This document shows positions 28,452 to 41,351 of a DNA stretch of 64,000 nt, piece after piece (positions within the stretch are counted from its first letter, which is position 1; each line of letters begins with the position of its first letter). Under the pieces are notes generated by a model. It saw nothing but the letters and a program-made list of their open reading frames with translations. It had not been told where the DNA came from and searched no databases. The stretch is from the NCBI RefSeq assembly GCF_016908015.1, contig NZ_JAFBDB010000002.1, positions 1 through 64,000 of the forward strand, given 5' to 3'. The position numbers were made by a program, and so were the translations under genes. The DNA is from Clostridium pascui (GTDB lineage: Bacteria; Bacillota; Clostridia; Clostridiales; Clostridiaceae).

Positions 28452-28487
28452 AACCCAGAAACACTAGGTGTTTTTGGTTATTTTTAC
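28452..28487 (+). promoter_or_regulatory. Hairpin in the rpoB leader
   Basis: Strands 28452-28464 and 28468-28479 form about 12 pairs (one bulged C) around a 3-nt TAG loop and are followed by a T-rich segment (28481-28490). The hairpin ends about 30 bases before the rpoB start. It looks like a weak terminator or attenuator; function is inferred. Confidence 0.5.
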
Positions 28488-28510
28488 TTTATGCAAGGGG
28501 TGAAATTTTA

Positions 28511-31500
28511 ATGGTACATCCTGTCCAAGTGGGTAAAAGAACAAGAATGAGCTTTTCTAAGCTTAAAGAAGTTGGCGATATGCCAAATTTAATTGAGGTT
28601 CAATTAGATTCTTATCAATGGTTTTTAAAAGAGGGACTTGAAGAGGTTTTTGATGACATCAACCCTATTCAAGACTATACAGGGAACCTTAACCTAGAAT
28701 TTATAGGTTACAAATTAGACATGGAAAATACAAAGTACTCCGTAGAAGAATGTAAGGAAAGAGACGCTACTTATGCGGCACCATTAAAGGTAAGTGTAAG
28801 ACTTATTAATAAAGAAACTGGTGAAATAAAAGAACAGGAAGTATTTATGGGAGATTTCCCTCTTATGACTGAACAGGGAACTTTCATAATAAACGGAGCT
28901 GAAAGAGTTATTGTAAGCCAGCTAGTTAGGTCACCGGGTGTTTACTATAATGTTGCACTAGATAAGACTGGTAAGCCGTTGTTTTCTGCTACAGTAATTC
29001 CAAACAGGGGTGCATGGCTTGAGTATGAGACAGATTCTAATGACGTAATATATGTAAGAATAGACAAAACAAGAAAGTTACCTATTTCTATTTTAGCTAG
29101 ATCAATGGGCTTCGGAACGGATGCTGAGATATTGGATTATTTTGGTGAAGACGAGAGATTGAAGGCTACTATAGAAAAAGATAATACAAAAACAAAAGAA
29201 GAAGGTTTACTTGAAATATATAAAAGATTAAGACCGGGTGAACCACCAACAGTAGATAGTGCAATATCATTGATAGAATCATTGTTTTTTGATGCTAAAA
29301 GATATGATTTATCTAGAGTAGGTAGATATAAATTTAACAGAAAGTTATCCTTACATTTAAGAATTGCAAACCAGATTGCTGCAGAAGATGTGATAAATCC
29401 TATTACTGGAGAAATTCTAGTACAGAAGGGTGAAAAAATCGAGAGAGAAAAAGCTTTAGAGATACAAAATTCTGGAGTAAACAAGGTTGATATTCATGTA
29501 GATGACAAGGTTGTTAGAGTAATAGGAAATAACTTTGTAGATATACATAAGCTTATAGAGTTTAACATAGATGATTTAAATATTAAAGAATTAGTACATT
29601 ATCCAACTCTAAAAGAAATACTAGATAATTATAGCGAAGAATCTAGTATAAAGGATCAAATAAGGAAAAACATTCATAGATTGATTCCTAAGCATATAAT
29701 AAGAGATGATATATATGCAACTATAAGTTACGAGTTAGGATTACCTTATGGAATAGGATATACAGATGATATAGACCATCTAGGCAATAGAAGATTAAGG
29801 TCTGTAGGAGAACTGTTGCAAAATCAGTTTAGAATAGGTCTTTCTAGAATGGAAAGAGTTGTAAAAGAAAGAATGACTATTCAAGATCAGGAATCTATAA
29901 CTCCACAAGCACTGATTAATATAAGACCAGTGGCAGCTTCTATAAAGGAGTTTTTTGGAAGTTCACAGCTTTCACAGTTCATGGATCAAACTAATCCATT
30001 ATCAGAACTTACACACAAGAGAAGATTGTCAGCATTAGGACCAGGGGGACTTTCAAGAGAAAGAGCAGGTTTTGAAGTTAGAGACGTTCACCATTCACAT
30101 TATGGAAGAATGTGTCCTATAGAAACACCTGAAGGACCTAATATAGGTCTTATAAACTCACTGGCTACGTATGCGAGAGTGAATGAATATGGATTTATAG
30201 AAGCTCCATATAGAAAAGTTGATAAAAAAGAGTGCAGAGTAACAGATGAAGTTATTTATATAACTGCTGACGAAGAAGATCAGTATTTAATAGCTCAGGC
30301 TAATGAACCTTTAGATGAAGAAGGAAGATTTATTGATTCTAAGGTAACTGTAAGAGATAAAGAAGATGTACTAATAGTTCCTAAGGCAGAAGTAGATTTT
30401 ATGGACGTATCTCCAAGACAGTTAGTTTCTGTAGCAACTGCTATGATACCATTCCTTGAAAATGATGATGCCAGCCGTGCGCTTATGGGTTCTAACATGC
30501 AGCGTCAGGCAGTACCACTTTTGAAACCTCAGGCACCTGTTGTAGGAACTGGTATAGAATATAAAGCAGCTGTTGACTCAGGAGTTCTTCCTAAGTCTAG
30601 AAATTCAGGAACGGTTATATATGCGAGTGCTAATGAAGTTAAAGTAAAAAGAGATTCAGATGGTGGAGTTGACACTTATAAACTATTGAAGTTTAAAAGA
30701 TCCAACCAAGGTACTTGTATTAACCAACGTCCAATTGTAAGTAAAGGTGATAAAGTTGAAAAAGGAACTGTTCTTGCAGATGGACCATCAACTGATTTAG
30801 GAGAAATAGCATTAGGTAAAAATATTAGAATAGGTTTTATAACTTGGGAAGGTTATAACTATGAAGATGCTATGTTGATTTCAGAAGAACTTGTAAGAGA
30901 AGATGTATTTACGTCTATTCATATTGAAGAATATGAGGCAGAATCAAGAGATACAAAACTCGGACCTGAAGAAATAACAAGAGATATACCTAATGTTGGA
31001 GAAGATGCACTTAAGGATATAGATGAAAGAGGAATAATAAGAATAGGTGCAGAAGTAAGGTCAGGAGACATACTTGTAGGAAAAGTTACTCCAAAGGGTG
31101 AAACTGAATTAACAGCTGAAGAAAGACTTTTAAGAGCTATCTTCGGAGAAAAGGCAAGAGAAGTTAGAGATACTTCCTTGAGAGTTCCTCATGGGGAAGC
31201 AGGTATAATAGTAGATGTTAAGGTGTTCACAAGAGAAAATGGAGATGAACTCCCACCAGGAGTTAACAAACTAGTTAGATGTTATATAGCTCAAAAAAGA
31301 AAGATATCTGTTGGAGATAAGATGGCTGGAAGACATGGTAATAAAGGGGTTATATCAAGAGTATTACCAGAAGAAGATATGCCATTTTTACCAGATGGAA
31401 GACCTCTTCAAATATGCTTAAACCCATTAGGCGTTCCGTCACGTATGAATATAGGGCAGGTGCTTGAAGTACATTTAGGATGGGCAGCTAGTGAATTAGG

Positions 31501-32221
31501 ATGGCATATTGCGACTCCTGTATTTGATGGAGCAACTGAATCTGAAATATTAGAATGCTTAACTAAGGCCGGTTATACTGAAGATGGAAAGACAGTATTA
31601 TATGATGGAAGAACAGGAGAGCCATTCCATAATAGAGTAACTGTCGGATACATGTATATTCTTAAACTTGCACATTTAGTTGATGATAAGATACATGCTA
31701 GATCTACAGGTCCATATTCATTAGTAACTCAGCAGCCTTTAGGAGGTAAAGCACAGTTCGGTGGACAGAGATTTGGAGAAATGGAAGTTTGGGCTCTTGA
31801 AGCTTATGGAGCAGCACATACTCTTCAAGAAATATTAACAGTTAAGTCTGATGACGTAGTAGGTAGAGTGAAGACTTATGAGTCAATAGTTAAGGGAGAG
31901 AACATTCCGGAACCTGGAGTGCCAGAATCATTTAAGGTATTAATAAAAGAATTACAGGCTTTATGTCTGGATGTAAAAGTATTAAATGATGATAAGGAAG
32001 AAATAAAATTAAGGGAATCTATAGATGATGATCTAGAAGAATTAGATGTTAATATAGAGGGAACTGAAGAATTTGCTCCGGGACCACCTGAAGAGGAATT
32101 TATAGAAGAACTAAAAGATGACAATATAGATGAAGACATAGACTTAGAGGACTTCGATGATTTACCATTAGATGAGTTACAAAGCGATTTAGAATTAGGC
32201 GATTTTAATGATGAACATTAA
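28511..32221 (+). CDS. rpoB: RNA polymerase beta subunit
   Basis: A 1236-residue subunit. The rifampicin region contains [20 protein letters not shown] followed by [11 protein letters not shown]. The residues that usually mutate to resistance are wild type. The catalytic-site and switch segments (for example [15 protein letters not shown]) are intact. The C-terminus carries a long acidic tail of about 60 residues, common in clostridia. The start is ATG 28511, preceded by aggggtg; an upstream in-frame ATG at 28436 would place the leader hairpin inside the protein. Confidence 0.98.
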   Translation: MVHPVQVGKRTRMSFSKLKEVGDMPNLIEVQLDSYQWFLKEGLEEVFDDINPIQDYTGNLNLEFIGYKLDMENTKYSVEECKERDATYAAPLKVSVRLINKETGEIKEQEVFMGDFPLMTEQGTFIINGAERVIVSQLVRSPGVYYNVALDKTGKPLFSATVIPNRGAWLEYETDSNDVIYVRIDKTRKLPISILARSMGFGTDAEILDYFGEDERLKATIEKDNTKTKEEGLLEIYKRLRPGEPPTVDSAISLIESLFFDAKRYDLSRVGRYKFNRKLSLHLRIANQIAAEDVINPITGEILVQKGEKIEREKALEIQNSGVNKVDIHVDDKVVRVIGNNFVDIHKLIEFNIDDLNIKELVHYPTLKEILDNYSEESSIKDQIRKNIHRLIPKHIIRDDIYATISYELGLPYGIGYTDDIDHLGNRRLRSVGELLQNQFRIGLSRMERVVKERMTIQDQESITPQALINIRPVAASIKEFFGSSQLSQFMDQTNPLSELTHKRRLSALGPGGLSRERAGFEVRDVHHSHYGRMCPIETPEGPNIGLINSLATYARVNEYGFIEAPYRKVDKKECRVTDEVIYITADEEDQYLIAQANEPLDEEGRFIDSKVTVRDKEDVLIVPKAEVDFMDVSPRQLVSVATAMIPFLENDDASRALMGSNMQRQAVPLLKPQAPVVGTGIEYKAAVDSGVLPKSRNSGTVIYASANEVKVKRDSDGGVDTYKLLKFKRSNQGTCINQRPIVSKGDKVEKGTVLADGPSTDLGEIALGKNIRIGFITWEGYNYEDAMLISEELVREDVFTSIHIEEYEAESRDTKLGPEEITRDIPNVGEDALKDIDERGIIRIGAEVRSGDILVGKVTPKGETELTAEERLLRAIFGEKAREVRDTSLRVPHGEAGIIVDVKVFTRENGDELPPGVNKLVRCYIAQKRKISVGDKMAGRHGNKGVISRVLPEEDMPFLPDGRPLQICLNPLGVPSRMNIGQVLEVHLGWAASELGWHIATPVFDGATESEILECLTKAGYTEDGKTVLYDGRTGEPFHNRVTVGYMYILKLAHLVDDKIHARSTGPYSLVTQQPLGGKAQFGGQRFGEMEVWALEAYGAAHTLQEILTVKSDDVVGRVKTYESIVKGENIPEPGVPESFKVLIKELQALCLDVKVLNDDKEEIKLRESIDDDLEELDVNIEGTEEFAPGPPEEEFIEELKDDNIDEDIDLEDFDDLPLDELQSDLELGDFNDEH

Positions 32222-32241
32222 TCTGAAGGGAGGATATACCC

Positions 32242-35200
32242 TTGTTTGAATTAAATAATTTTGATGCACTACAGATAGGGTTGGCTTCACCTGAGCAAAT
32301 TAGAGAATGGTCTAGAGGTGAGGTAAAAAAACCAGAAACTATAAACTATAGAACACTTAAGCCTGAGAGAGATGGATTATTCTGTGAAAGAATATTTGGA
32401 CCTCAAAAGGATTGGGAATGTCATTGTGGAAAATATAAGAGAGTAAGATATAAAGGTATAGTTTGTGATAGATGTGGCGTTGAGGTTACTAAATCTAAAG
32501 TAAGACGTGAGAGAATGGGGCATATAGAATTAGCAGCCCCTGTATCTCATATCTGGTATTTCAAAGGTATCCCATCTCGTATGGGACTAATATTAGATAT
32601 GTCACCAAGGTCACTAGAAAAAATATTATATTTCGCATCTTATGTAGTACTTGATCCTAAAGAAACTTCATTATTAAGAAAGCAGCTTTTAAATGAAAAA
32701 GAATATAGAGAAGCTGTTGATAAATATGGTGAAGAAAGCTTTGAAGCAGGGATGGGAGCAGAATCTATTAAAAGATTGCTCGCAGAAATAGAGCTAGAAA
32801 GTCTTTCTAAAGAGTTAAAGGAAGGATTAAAAACTAGTACTGGGCAAAAGAAAGTAAGGATAATAAGAAGATTAGAGGTAGTGGAATCATTTAGAAAATC
32901 CGGTAATAGACCAGATTGGATGATTATAGATGTTATACCTGTAATTCCGCCAGATTTAAGACCTATGGTTCAGTTAGATGGTGGAAGATTTGCTACTTCT
33001 GATTTAAATGATCTTTATAGAAGAGTTATAAATAGAAATAACAGATTAAAGAAGCTGCTAGACTTAGGGGCACCAGACATAATTGTACGTAACGAAAAAA
33101 GAATGCTTCAAGAAGCAGTAGATGCTTTAATAGATAATGGAAGAAGAGGAAGACCTGTTACAGGTCCTGGAAATAGACCGCTTAAATCTCTTTCCGATAT
33201 GTTAAAGGGTAAACAAGGTAGATTTAGACAAAACTTACTTGGTAAGCGTGTAGATTACTCAGGACGTTCTGTTATAGTTGTTGGGCCAGAATTAAAAATG
33301 TACCAATGTGGTTTACCTAGAGAAATGGCTTTAGAGTTATTTAAGCCATTTGTAATGAAAAAGCTTGTAGAAGGCGCGCTAGCACATAATATAAAGAGTG
33401 CAAAAAGAATGGTAGAAAGAGTTCAACCTCAAGTTTGGGATGTATTAGAAGAAGCTATATCAGACCATCCTGTACTTTTAAATCGTGCTCCTACACTACA
33501 CAGACTTGGTATACAGGCGTTTCAACCAGTATTAGTTGAAGGTAGAGCTATAAAGTTACATCCTTTAGTTTGTACTGCATATAATGCTGACTTTGACGGA
33601 GATCAGATGGCTGTTCACGTTCCGTTATCTGTAGAAGCTCAGTCTGAAGCTAGATTTTTAATGCTTGCAGCACATAACATATTAAAACCTTCTGATGGTA
33701 AGCCAGTTGTAGTTCCAACACAGGATATGGTTTTAGGATCATATTATCTAACTTTGGATAAAGATGGTGTAAATGGAGAAGGAAAAGTATTTTCATCACA
33801 AGATGAAGTTATTATGGCCTATGAAGTAGGTGCCATAGATATACATGCTAAAATAAAGGTTAGAATGTATAAAGAAGAAAATGGAGTAGTAGAATCAGGA
33901 ATTATTGAAACTACGCCAGGTAAATTAATATTTAATGAAGCTATTCCTCAAGATTTAGGTTTTGTAGACAGAAGTATTCTTGAGAATAAGTTTAAATTAG
34001 AAGTAGAATTTTTAGTTAATAAGTCTTCTTTAGGAAAAGTAATTAATAAGTGCTATCTGAAGCATGGTCCAACTAAAACATCTGTAATGTTAGATAAAAT
34101 AAAGGCAAAGGGATATCATTATTCAACTATAGGAGCTATTACAGTTGCTACAGCAGATATGGTTGTGCCTGAGTCTAAGAAAACTTTACTAGCAGAAGCA
34201 GATGAAGTAGTTAATAAAATAGAAAAGCAGTATAGAAGAGGATTTATATCTGAAGATGAAAGATATGAAAGAGTTATAGAAAAATGGACTAAAACTACAG
34301 ATGAAATAGCAGATGCGCTTATGGCGAATCTAGATAAGTTTAATCCTATATTCATGATGGCAGATTCTGGGGCCAGAGGTTCTAAGAGTCAGATAAAACA
34401 GCTTGCAGGAATGAGAGGACTTATGGCTAATCCATCTGGTAAAATCATTGAATTACCTATAAGATCTTCATTTAGAGAAGGATTAGATGTACTTGAGTAC
34501 TTTATTTCTACACATGGTGCTAGAAAAGGTAATGCAGATACAGCATTAAAAACGGCTGACTCAGGTTATCTTACTAGAAGACTTGTTGATGTTAGTCAGG
34601 ATGTTATAGTAAGAGAAGAAGATTGTGGAACTACTGAATCATATGAAGTTTCAGAAATTAAAGAGGGTAATGAAATAATTGAAAGTATTTCAGAAAGACT
34701 TACTGGAAGATATGCAGGGGAAGACATAGTTGATCCTAACACAGGAGAGGTTTATGCATATAGAGATTCTTATATGGATACTAAAGTTGCCGATAGAATT
34801 GAAAATGCAGGCATTAAAAAAGTTAGAATAAGATCAGTCTTTACTTGTAAATCCAAACATGGAGTTTGTGCTAAGTGTTATGGAATGAATATGGCAACTG
34901 CTGAAAAAATAAATATTGGAGAAGCAGTTGGTATAGTAGCAGCTCAAAGTATAGGTGAGCCTGGAACTCAGCTTACAATGAGAACTTTCCACACTGGTGG
35001 GGTTGCTGGATCTGATATAACACAAGGTCTTCCAAGAGTTGAGGAATTATTTGAAGCTAGAAAACCAAAAGGATTAGCTATTGTTACAGAAATTTCTGGT
35101 ACTGTAAGAATTGAAGAAACAAAGAAAAAGAGAACAGTAGTAGTTGTAAATGAATCTGGAGAAGAAATGAGCTATGATATTCCTTTTGGTTCAAGATTGA

Positions 35201-35793
35201 AAGTAGCCAATGGTGATGTAATAAGTGCAGGAGATGAAATTACAGAGGGTTCTGTAAATCCGCATGATATAATAAGAATTAAAGGTGTTAAGGGAGTTAA
35301 GAATTATCTATTATCTGAAGTGCAAAAGGTTTATAGACTACAGGGTGTTGATATAAATGATAAGCATCTTGAAGTAGTAGTAAGACAAATGACACGTAAG
35401 GTTAAAATAGAAGATTCAGGTGATACAGATTTATTACCAGGAACAATGATTGACATTTTTGATTTTAATGAAGAAAATGAGAGAGTTGAAGCCTTAGGAG
35501 GTCAACCTGCATTAGGAAGAATTGCTCTCTTAGGAATTACAAAGGCATCGCTTGCTACAGAATCATTCTTGTCTGCGGCGTCTTTCCAAGAAACAACTAG
35601 AGTATTAACTGATGCTGCTATAAAAGGAAAAATAGATCCTTTACTAGGATTAAAAGAAAATGTAATTATAGGTAAGTTGATTCCAGCAGGTACTGGTATG
35701 ACAAGATATAGATCAGTTAAGCTTAGTACAGATAAGGAGTCAGAAGGGTTAGAACAGAATGCTGACGAATTAACAAATGAAATAAAAGCTTAA
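32242..35793 (+). CDS. rpoC: RNA polymerase beta' subunit
   Basis: A 1183-residue subunit holding the catalytic Mg2+ triad NADFDGD (in [13 protein letters not shown]). It has the N-terminal zinc site (CHCGKY...CDRCG) and the second zinc site (DCGTTE, then [11 protein letters not shown]). It has a TTG start 20 bases after rpoB with an agggagg site. No inteins or insertions are seen. Confidence 0.99.
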   Translation: MFELNNFDALQIGLASPEQIREWSRGEVKKPETINYRTLKPERDGLFCERIFGPQKDWECHCGKYKRVRYKGIVCDRCGVEVTKSKVRRERMGHIELAAPVSHIWYFKGIPSRMGLILDMSPRSLEKILYFASYVVLDPKETSLLRKQLLNEKEYREAVDKYGEESFEAGMGAESIKRLLAEIELESLSKELKEGLKTSTGQKKVRIIRRLEVVESFRKSGNRPDWMIIDVIPVIPPDLRPMVQLDGGRFATSDLNDLYRRVINRNNRLKKLLDLGAPDIIVRNEKRMLQEAVDALIDNGRRGRPVTGPGNRPLKSLSDMLKGKQGRFRQNLLGKRVDYSGRSVIVVGPELKMYQCGLPREMALELFKPFVMKKLVEGALAHNIKSAKRMVERVQPQVWDVLEEAISDHPVLLNRAPTLHRLGIQAFQPVLVEGRAIKLHPLVCTAYNADFDGDQMAVHVPLSVEAQSEARFLMLAAHNILKPSDGKPVVVPTQDMVLGSYYLTLDKDGVNGEGKVFSSQDEVIMAYEVGAIDIHAKIKVRMYKEENGVVESGIIETTPGKLIFNEAIPQDLGFVDRSILENKFKLEVEFLVNKSSLGKVINKCYLKHGPTKTSVMLDKIKAKGYHYSTIGAITVATADMVVPESKKTLLAEADEVVNKIEKQYRRGFISEDERYERVIEKWTKTTDEIADALMANLDKFNPIFMMADSGARGSKSQIKQLAGMRGLMANPSGKIIELPIRSSFREGLDVLEYFISTHGARKGNADTALKTADSGYLTRRLVDVSQDVIVREEDCGTTESYEVSEIKEGNEIIESISERLTGRYAGEDIVDPNTGEVYAYRDSYMDTKVADRIENAGIKKVRIRSVFTCKSKHGVCAKCYGMNMATAEKINIGEAVGIVAAQSIGEPGTQLTMRTFHTGGVAGSDITQGLPRVEELFEARKPKGLAIVTEISGTVRIEETKKKRTVVVVNESGEEMSYDIPFGSRLKVANGDVISAGDEITEGSVNPHDIIRIKGVKGVKNYLLSEVQKVYRLQGVDINDKHLEVVVRQMTRKVKIEDSGDTDLLPGTMIDIFDFNEENERVEALGGQPALGRIALLGITKASLATESFLSAASFQETTRVLTDAAIKGKIDPLLGLKENVIIGKLIPAGTGMTRYRSVKLSTDKESEGLEQNADELTNEIKA

Positions 35794-35804
35794 CATGAAT
35801 TATG

Positions 35805-35882
35805 TTGACAGGATTAAATTAAGGTGATAAAATACACCTGTATGCTTACAAAGAAGAGGTAAAGATACAAGCTTTACCTCTT
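35805..35882 (+). promoter_or_regulatory. Promoter and leader hairpin before the L7Ae-like gene
   Basis: TTGACA (35805-35810) and TAAAAT (35828-35833) are separated by 17 bp, right after rpoC. The leader then forms an 11-bp hairpin, aagaggtaaag (35854-35864) with ctttacctctt (35872-35882), ending about 13 bases before the ribosome binding site. No T tract follows, so it may act on translation or mRNA stability. Confidence 0.65.
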
Positions 35883-35908
35883 GTAATATGTCAAAAGGGG
35901 GATTAAGA

Positions 35909-36151
35909 ATGATCGACAGGCTTAAAGGCAAAAAAGTTGTCGGTTTTAAGCAATCTTTGAGAGCTATTAAAAGTGGAACTGGCAAAAAGGTATATATTGC
36001 TAAAGATGCTGATAATAAGTTAGTAGAAGAAGTTAAAATTGCTGCTCAGTATAATTCCCTTGATATAGTATACATTGACACTATGAAAGAGCTTGGAAAG
36101 CTGTGTGGCATAGAAGTTGGAGCAGCCACAGCAGTTATACTAAATGAATAG
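35909..36151 (+). CDS. rplGB: L7Ae-like K-turn-binding ribosomal protein
   Basis: An 80-residue protein of the L7Ae/L30e family, equivalent to Bacillus YbxF, which binds kink-turn RNA. The family pattern includes VVGFKQSLRAIKSGTGKKVYIAKDAD and an N-capping GIEVGAATAV near the end. It lies between rpoC and rpsL as in Bacillus. Start ATG 35909 is preceded by aaagggggat; an earlier in-frame ATG at 35888 lacks a site. Confidence 0.93.
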   Translation: MIDRLKGKKVVGFKQSLRAIKSGTGKKVYIAKDADNKLVEEVKIAAQYNSLDIVYIDTMKELGKLCGIEVGAATAVILNE

Positions 36152-36211
36152 TTGCTGATTCTTAAATTTAATTTATAGAATTTTAGTCGAATACATTGAG
36201 GAGGTGTAAGA

Positions 36212-36589
36212 ATGCCAACTATTAACCAATTAGTAAGAAAAGGTAGAAAAATGGTAGAAACTAAGTCAACAGCACCAGCATTAAAGCAATGCCCACAAAA
36301 AAGAGGAGTGTGTACTGTAGTTAAAACTACTACTCCAAAGAAGCCTAACTCAGCATTAAGAAAAGTTGCGAGAATTAGACTTACAAATGGATATGAAGTT
36401 ACTGGATACATTCCAGGTATAGGACACAACTTACAAGAACACAGTGTTGTTCTTATAAGAGGCGGAAGAGTTAAAGATCTTCCAGGTGTGAGATATCACA
36501 TCGTTAGAGGAGCTCTTGATTCAGCTGGAGTTGCAAACAGACTTCAAAGCAGATCAAAGTATGGTGCTAAGAGACCAAAACAAAAATAA
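36212..36589 (+). CDS. rpsL: 30S ribosomal protein S12
   Basis: A 125-residue decoding-centre protein. The streptomycin-related lysines are wild type: the [11 protein letters not shown] loop and the [11 protein letters not shown] loop. First gene of the str group rpsL-rpsG-fusA-tuf. Aggaggtg precedes the ATG. Confidence 0.99.
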   Translation: MPTINQLVRKGRKMVETKSTAPALKQCPQKRGVCTVVKTTTPKKPNSALRKVARIRLTNGYEVTGYIPGIGHNLQEHSVVLIRGGRVKDLPGVRYHIVRGALDSAGVANRLQSRSKYGAKRPKQK

Positions 36590-37201
<612 letters not shown>

Positions 37202-37210
37202 TATTAAAAT

Positions 37211-37243
37211 AAAACTGTTTTGGTATATTACCAAGACAGTTTT
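37211..37243 (+). terminator. Hairpin between rpsG and fusA (leaky terminator or processing site)
   Basis: A 15-bp stem (37211-37225 with 37229-37243, one G-T pair) has a 3-nt loop and a modest T run (TTTT in its 3' arm). It is in the middle of the str operon, so full termination is unlikely. Confidence 0.55.
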
Positions 37244-37293
37244 ATCAAATTTTAAAATTGATTTGCATAGCAAAAGCGAGAGGAGGAAATACA

Positions 37294-39357
37294 GTGGCAA
37301 GACAGTTTCCATTAGAAAAATTTCGTAATATAGGAATAATGGCTCACATAGATGCAGGTAAAACTACAACTACAGAGCGTATATTATTTTATACTGGTAA
37401 AACTCATAAAATAGGGGAAGTACATGAAGGTGGAGCTACCATGGACTGGATGGTACAGGAGCAGGAGAGAGGTATAACAATAACATCTGCTGCAACAACA
37501 TGTATGTGGAAAGATCATGTTATAAACATAATAGACACACCAGGACACGTAGATTTTACCGTTGAAGTTGAAAGATCACTAAGAGTACTTGACGGGGCTG
37601 TTACAGTTCTTACTGCAAAGGGTGGGGTTGAACCACAGACTGAAACAGTATGGAGACAGGCAGACAAGTATAAAGTTCCAAGAATGGCTTATGTTAATAA
37701 GATGGATATAATAGGAGCCGATTTCTTTAGAGTTGTAAACATGATGAGGGATAGACTTCATGCAAATGCAGTCCCAATTCAGCTTCCAATAGGTAAGGAA
37801 GATTACTTTAAGGGATTTGTAGACTTAATAACTCAAGAGGCTCATATATATACAGATGACCTTGGTACAACTATGGATACAAGTGAAGTTCCAGAAGATA
37901 TGAAGGACTTAGTTGAAGAATACAGAGCTGCAATGGTAGAAGCTATAGTTGAAGTTGATGAAGAATTAATGATGAAGTACCTAGAAGGTGAAGAAATAAC
38001 AATTGAAGAATTAAATGGTGCGCTAAGAAAAGGCGTTATAGCTAATAAGATAGTTCCAGTTATTTGTGGATCTTCTTATAAGAACAAAGGTGTTCAGCCA
38101 ATGATAGATGCTATCGTTAAATATATGCCTTCACCAGTAGATATTCCAGCTATAAAGGGTCATGATGTAGAAACAGGAGCAGATATGGAAAGACATGCGT
38201 CTGACGAAGAACCAATGTCTACATTAGCATTTAAAATAGCTACTGATCCATTCATAGGTAAACTTGCATTCGTTAGAGTTTATTCAGGTATAATGACAAG
38301 TGGTACATATGTATATAACTCTACAAAGGGTAAGAAAGAAAGAATCGGTAGATTAGTTAAAATGCATGCTAATCACAGAGAAGATGTTGAAGAATTACGT
38401 GCAGGAGATCTTGGTGCAGTAGTAGGATTGAAAGATACTACAACTGGAGATACTCTATGTGATGAAAAAGATCCAGTTATACTTGAAAAAATGGAATTCC
38501 CAGAACCAGTTATATCTGTAGCTATAGAGCCAAAGACAAAGGCTGGTCAGGAAAAAATGGGTATAGCTTTATCAAAGCTTGCAGAAGAAGATCCAACATT
38601 TAGAACATTTACTGATCAAGAGACAGGTCAAACAATTATTCAAGGTATGGGAGAACTTCACTTAGAAATAATTGTTGATAGACTTCAAAGAGAATTTAAG
38701 GTTGAATGTAACGTAGGAGCTCCACAGGTTGCTTACAAAGAAACTATCAGAAAGCCAGTTAAGGCAGAAGGTAAGTTTGTAAGACAGTCTGGTGGACGTG
38801 GACAGTACGGTCATTGTTGGATTGAAATGATACCAACAGAAGGAGAATATGTATTCGAAAATGCTATTGTTGGGGGAGCTATTCCTAAGGAATATATATC
38901 ACCTATTGATAATGGTATAAGAGAAGCTTCAAGAACTGGTATAATTGCAGGATATGAAGTTATTAACTTTAAGATAAGATTATTTGATGGATCATACCAT
39001 GACGTTGACTCATCTGAAATGGCATTTAAGATTGCAGGTTCTATGGCATTTAAAAATGCAATGGCAAAAGCAGACCCAGTGTTACTTGAGCCTATGGAAA
39101 AGGTTGAAGTAACTGTGCCAGAGGAATATATGGGAGATGTAATGGGTGACATTAACTCCAGAAGAGGTAGAATAGAAGGTATGGAGCCAGATAATGGAGC
39201 ACAAATTATTAGAGCTTTTGTACCACTTTCAGAAATGTTTGGATATGCAACTACTTTAAGATCAAAAACACAGGGTAGAGGAGTTTACTCAATGACATTT
39301 GATCATTTTGAAGAAGTTCCAAAGAGTATACAAGAACAAATATCATCATCAAAATAA
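37294..39357 (+). CDS. fusA: Elongation factor G
   Basis: A 687-residue translocation GTPase with P-loop [17 protein letters not shown] switch I, DTPGHVDF and NKMD. Unlike the paralog at 658-2742, its G motifs are canonical. GTG 37294 is the start, directly after an aggagg site; an upstream in-frame ATG at 37258 precedes that site and is unlikely. Confidence 0.99.
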   Translation: MARQFPLEKFRNIGIMAHIDAGKTTTTERILFYTGKTHKIGEVHEGGATMDWMVQEQERGITITSAATTCMWKDHVINIIDTPGHVDFTVEVERSLRVLDGAVTVLTAKGGVEPQTETVWRQADKYKVPRMAYVNKMDIIGADFFRVVNMMRDRLHANAVPIQLPIGKEDYFKGFVDLITQEAHIYTDDLGTTMDTSEVPEDMKDLVEEYRAAMVEAIVEVDEELMMKYLEGEEITIEELNGALRKGVIANKIVPVICGSSYKNKGVQPMIDAIVKYMPSPVDIPAIKGHDVETGADMERHASDEEPMSTLAFKIATDPFIGKLAFVRVYSGIMTSGTYVYNSTKGKKERIGRLVKMHANHREDVEELRAGDLGAVVGLKDTTTGDTLCDEKDPVILEKMEFPEPVISVAIEPKTKAGQEKMGIALSKLAEEDPTFRTFTDQETGQTIIQGMGELHLEIIVDRLQREFKVECNVGAPQVAYKETIRKPVKAEGKFVRQSGGRGQYGHCWIEMIPTEGEYVFENAIVGGAIPKEYISPIDNGIREASRTGIIAGYEVINFKIRLFDGSYHDVDSSEMAFKIAGSMAFKNAMAKADPVLLEPMEKVEVTVPEEYMGDVMGDINSRRGRIEGMEPDNGAQIIRAFVPLSEMFGYATTLRSKTQGRGVYSMTFDHFEEVPKSIQEQISSSK

Positions 39358-40585
39358 TTGTTTAACATAAAGGAGGAAATAAAAAATGGCAAAGGCAAAA
39401 TTTGAAAGAAACAAACCTCATGTAAACATAGGAACAATAGGTCACGTAGACCATGGTAAGACAACATTAACAGCAGCAATAACAACAGTATTATCCAAGA
39501 AGGGATTTGCAGAAGCATTTGACTATGCATCAATAGATAAGGCACCAGAAGAAAGAGAAAGAGGAATCACAATCAACACAGCACACGTTGAATATCAGAC
39601 AGAAAACAGACACTATGCACACGTTGACTGTCCAGGACATGCTGACTATGTTAAGAACATGATAACAGGAGCAGCACAGATGGATGGAGCTATCTTAGTT
39701 GTAAGTGCAGCAGATGGTCCAATGCCACAGACAAGAGAACACATACTACTAGCTTCCAGAGTAGGAGTTGAAAAAATAGTAGTATTCTTAAACAAAGCAG
39801 ATATGGTAGATGATCCAGAACTAATCGAATTAGTAGAAATGGAAATAAGAGAATTATTAAGTGAATACGGATTCGATGGAGACGAAGCACCAATCGTTGT
39901 AGGATCTGCACTACAAGCATTAGAAAACCAAACAGATGAAGAAAATACAAAACCAATAATGGACTTAATGGCAGCAGTAGATGAATATATCCCAACTCCA
40001 GAAAGAGCAACTGACAAACCATTCTTAATGCCAGTAGAAGATATCTTCACAATCACTGGAAGAGGAACAGTTGCAACAGGAAGAGTTGAATCAGGAATAT
40101 TAAAAGTAGCTGATGAAGTAGAAGTAGTAGGATTAACTGAAGAAAAGAGAAAGACAGTAGTAACAGGAATAGAAATGTTCAGAAAGTTACTTGACTCAGC
40201 AATGGCAGGAGACAACATTGGAGCATTATTAAGAGGAGTACAGAGAGATGACATCGAAAGAGGTCAAGTATTAGCAGCACCAAATTCTGTACACCCACAC
40301 AAGAAATTCGTAGGTCAGGTATACGTATTAAAGAAAGAAGAAGGCGGAAGACACACACCATTCTTCGATGGATATAGACCACAGTTCTATTTCAGAACAA
40401 CAGACGTTACAGGATCAATCAAATTACCAGATGGAATGGAAATGGTAATGCCAGGAGACCACATCGACATGAAAGTTGAATTAATCACTCCAATAGCTAT
40501 GGATGAAGGATTAAGATTCGCTATCAGAGAAGGTGGAAGAACAGTAGGTTCAGGTGTTGTTACTACAATAGAAGAATAATAAAAA
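39351..40585 (+). repeat. tuf repeat, copy 2
   Basis: This is the second copy of the 1235-base repeat at 23486-24720, in the same orientation and 15,865 bases apart. It begins within the last codons of fusA and ends six bases after the tuf stop. Recombination between the copies would delete or duplicate secE through fusA, including rpoBC. Confidence 0.93.
39386..40579 (+). CDS. tuf: Elongation factor Tu, copy 2
   Basis: A 397-residue EF-Tu in the str operon position, 28 bases after fusA. It is identical to copy 1 except for Gln182 (Pro in copy 1) and Asn187 (Lys in copy 1), plus two silent changes. The changed residues lie in the segment just before domain II (around [10 protein letters not shown]), away from the nucleotide site. 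Terminator follows. Confidence 0.99.
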   Translation: MAKAKFERNKPHVNIGTIGHVDHGKTTLTAAITTVLSKKGFAEAFDYASIDKAPEERERGITINTAHVEYQTENRHYAHVDCPGHADYVKNMITGAAQMDGAILVVSAADGPMPQTREHILLASRVGVEKIVVFLNKADMVDDPELIELVEMEIRELLSEYGFDGDEAPIVVGSALQALENQTDEENTKPIMDLMAAVDEYIPTPERATDKPFLMPVEDIFTITGRGTVATGRVESGILKVADEVEVVGLTEEKRKTVVTGIEMFRKLLDSAMAGDNIGALLRGVQRDDIERGQVLAAPNSVHPHKKFVGQVYVLKKEEGGRHTPFFDGYRPQFYFRTTDVTGSIKLPDGMEMVMPGDHIDMKVELITPIAMDEGLRFAIREGGRTVGSGVVTTIEE

Positions 40586-40636
40586 AATTGTTGAAGATTT
40601 TCAAATCAAGGTATATACTTTAGCTATGCATAGCAA

Positions 40637-40666
40637 AAGAAGAGTGTTTTACACTCTTCTTTTTTA
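40637..40666 (+). terminator. Intrinsic terminator of the str operon
   Basis: Stem agaagagtgt (40639-40648) with acactcttct (40651-40660) has a 2-nt formal loop, so the top pairs will open. It is followed by six Ts and preceded by As. Clear end of the fusA-tuf transcript. Confidence 0.9.
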
Positions 40667-40720
40667 TAAAGTGTAGATATATAACATATATTGGGCTGTT
40701 AGATAAAATAAAAAAAATAC

Positions 40721-40749
40721 TTGTCAACTTTAAAGAAATAGTGTATACT
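40721..40749 (+). promoter_or_regulatory. Promoter of the S10-spc-alpha operon
   Basis: TTGTCA (40721-40726) and TATACT (40744-40749) are separated by 17 bp. It is the only strong promoter I see ahead of the roughly 16-kb ribosomal protein cluster. Confidence 0.75.
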
Positions 40750-40756
40750 ATAGAAG

Positions 40757-40963
40757 TTGTATTGTGATAACAGCGATGAGGTAAGAGGTTGCCGGACTTC
40801 CGGGTAATTCTTAACCTAGTTAGTTTTGGTCTAGAACCAGGCGACGGTTATTTTGTGATGTGCTTCGTTGTGGTGTATAATGCAACACCCGGAGCAGTTT
40901 ATAGAATATATCCGCTGTTGTACGTATGAAGTAAAGCGTGCAGGAAAAAAGGAGGGAAATTAA
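40757..40963 (+). promoter_or_regulatory. Structured leader of the S10 operon
   Basis: About 207 nt of untranslated leader. AACAGCG (40769-40775) can pair with CGCTGTT (40913-40919), closing a domain. Inside are a longer irregular hairpin at 40779-40817 (AGGT-AAGA and CCGG helices) and a GGTGT/ACACC hairpin (40872-40889). In E. coli L4 represses the S10 operon via its leader; the ligand here is not known to me. There is no open frame in this stretch. Confidence 0.65.
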
Positions 40964-41272
40964 ATGGCAAAACAAAAAATTAGAATTAGACTAAAAGCAT
41001 TTGATCACACAATTTTAGATCAATCAGCTCAAAAAATTGTTGAAACTGCTAAAACATCAGGAGCAAAGGTAGCAGGTCCAGTGCCACTACCAACAGAAAA
41101 AGATGTTGTTACTATATTAAGAGCTCCACATAAGTACAAAGATTCAAGAGAGCAGTTTGAAATTAGAACTCATAAGAGATTAATTGATATCCTTAGCCCA
41201 TCACCAAAGACTGTTGATGCGTTAATGAGATTAGATTTACCAGCAGGCGTTGATATTGAAATAAAATTATAA
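40964..41272 (+). CDS. rpsJ: 30S ribosomal protein S10
   Basis: A 102-residue protein, also the NusE partner of NusB and NusG. It has the typical start [19 protein letters not shown] and [20 protein letters not shown] segment. First gene of the cluster; ggaggg precedes it. Confidence 0.99.
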   Translation: MAKQKIRIRLKAFDHTILDQSAQKIVETAKTSGAKVAGPVPLPTEKDVVTILRAPHKYKDSREQFEIRTHKRLIDILSPSPKTVDALMRLDLPAGVDIEIKL

Positions 41273-41351
41273 TTGTAATAGATTTTACTATTACGAACTA
41301 TTATGACTGCGTAATAATGTGGTCCGCTAATATGTTGAGGAGGTGTAACAA

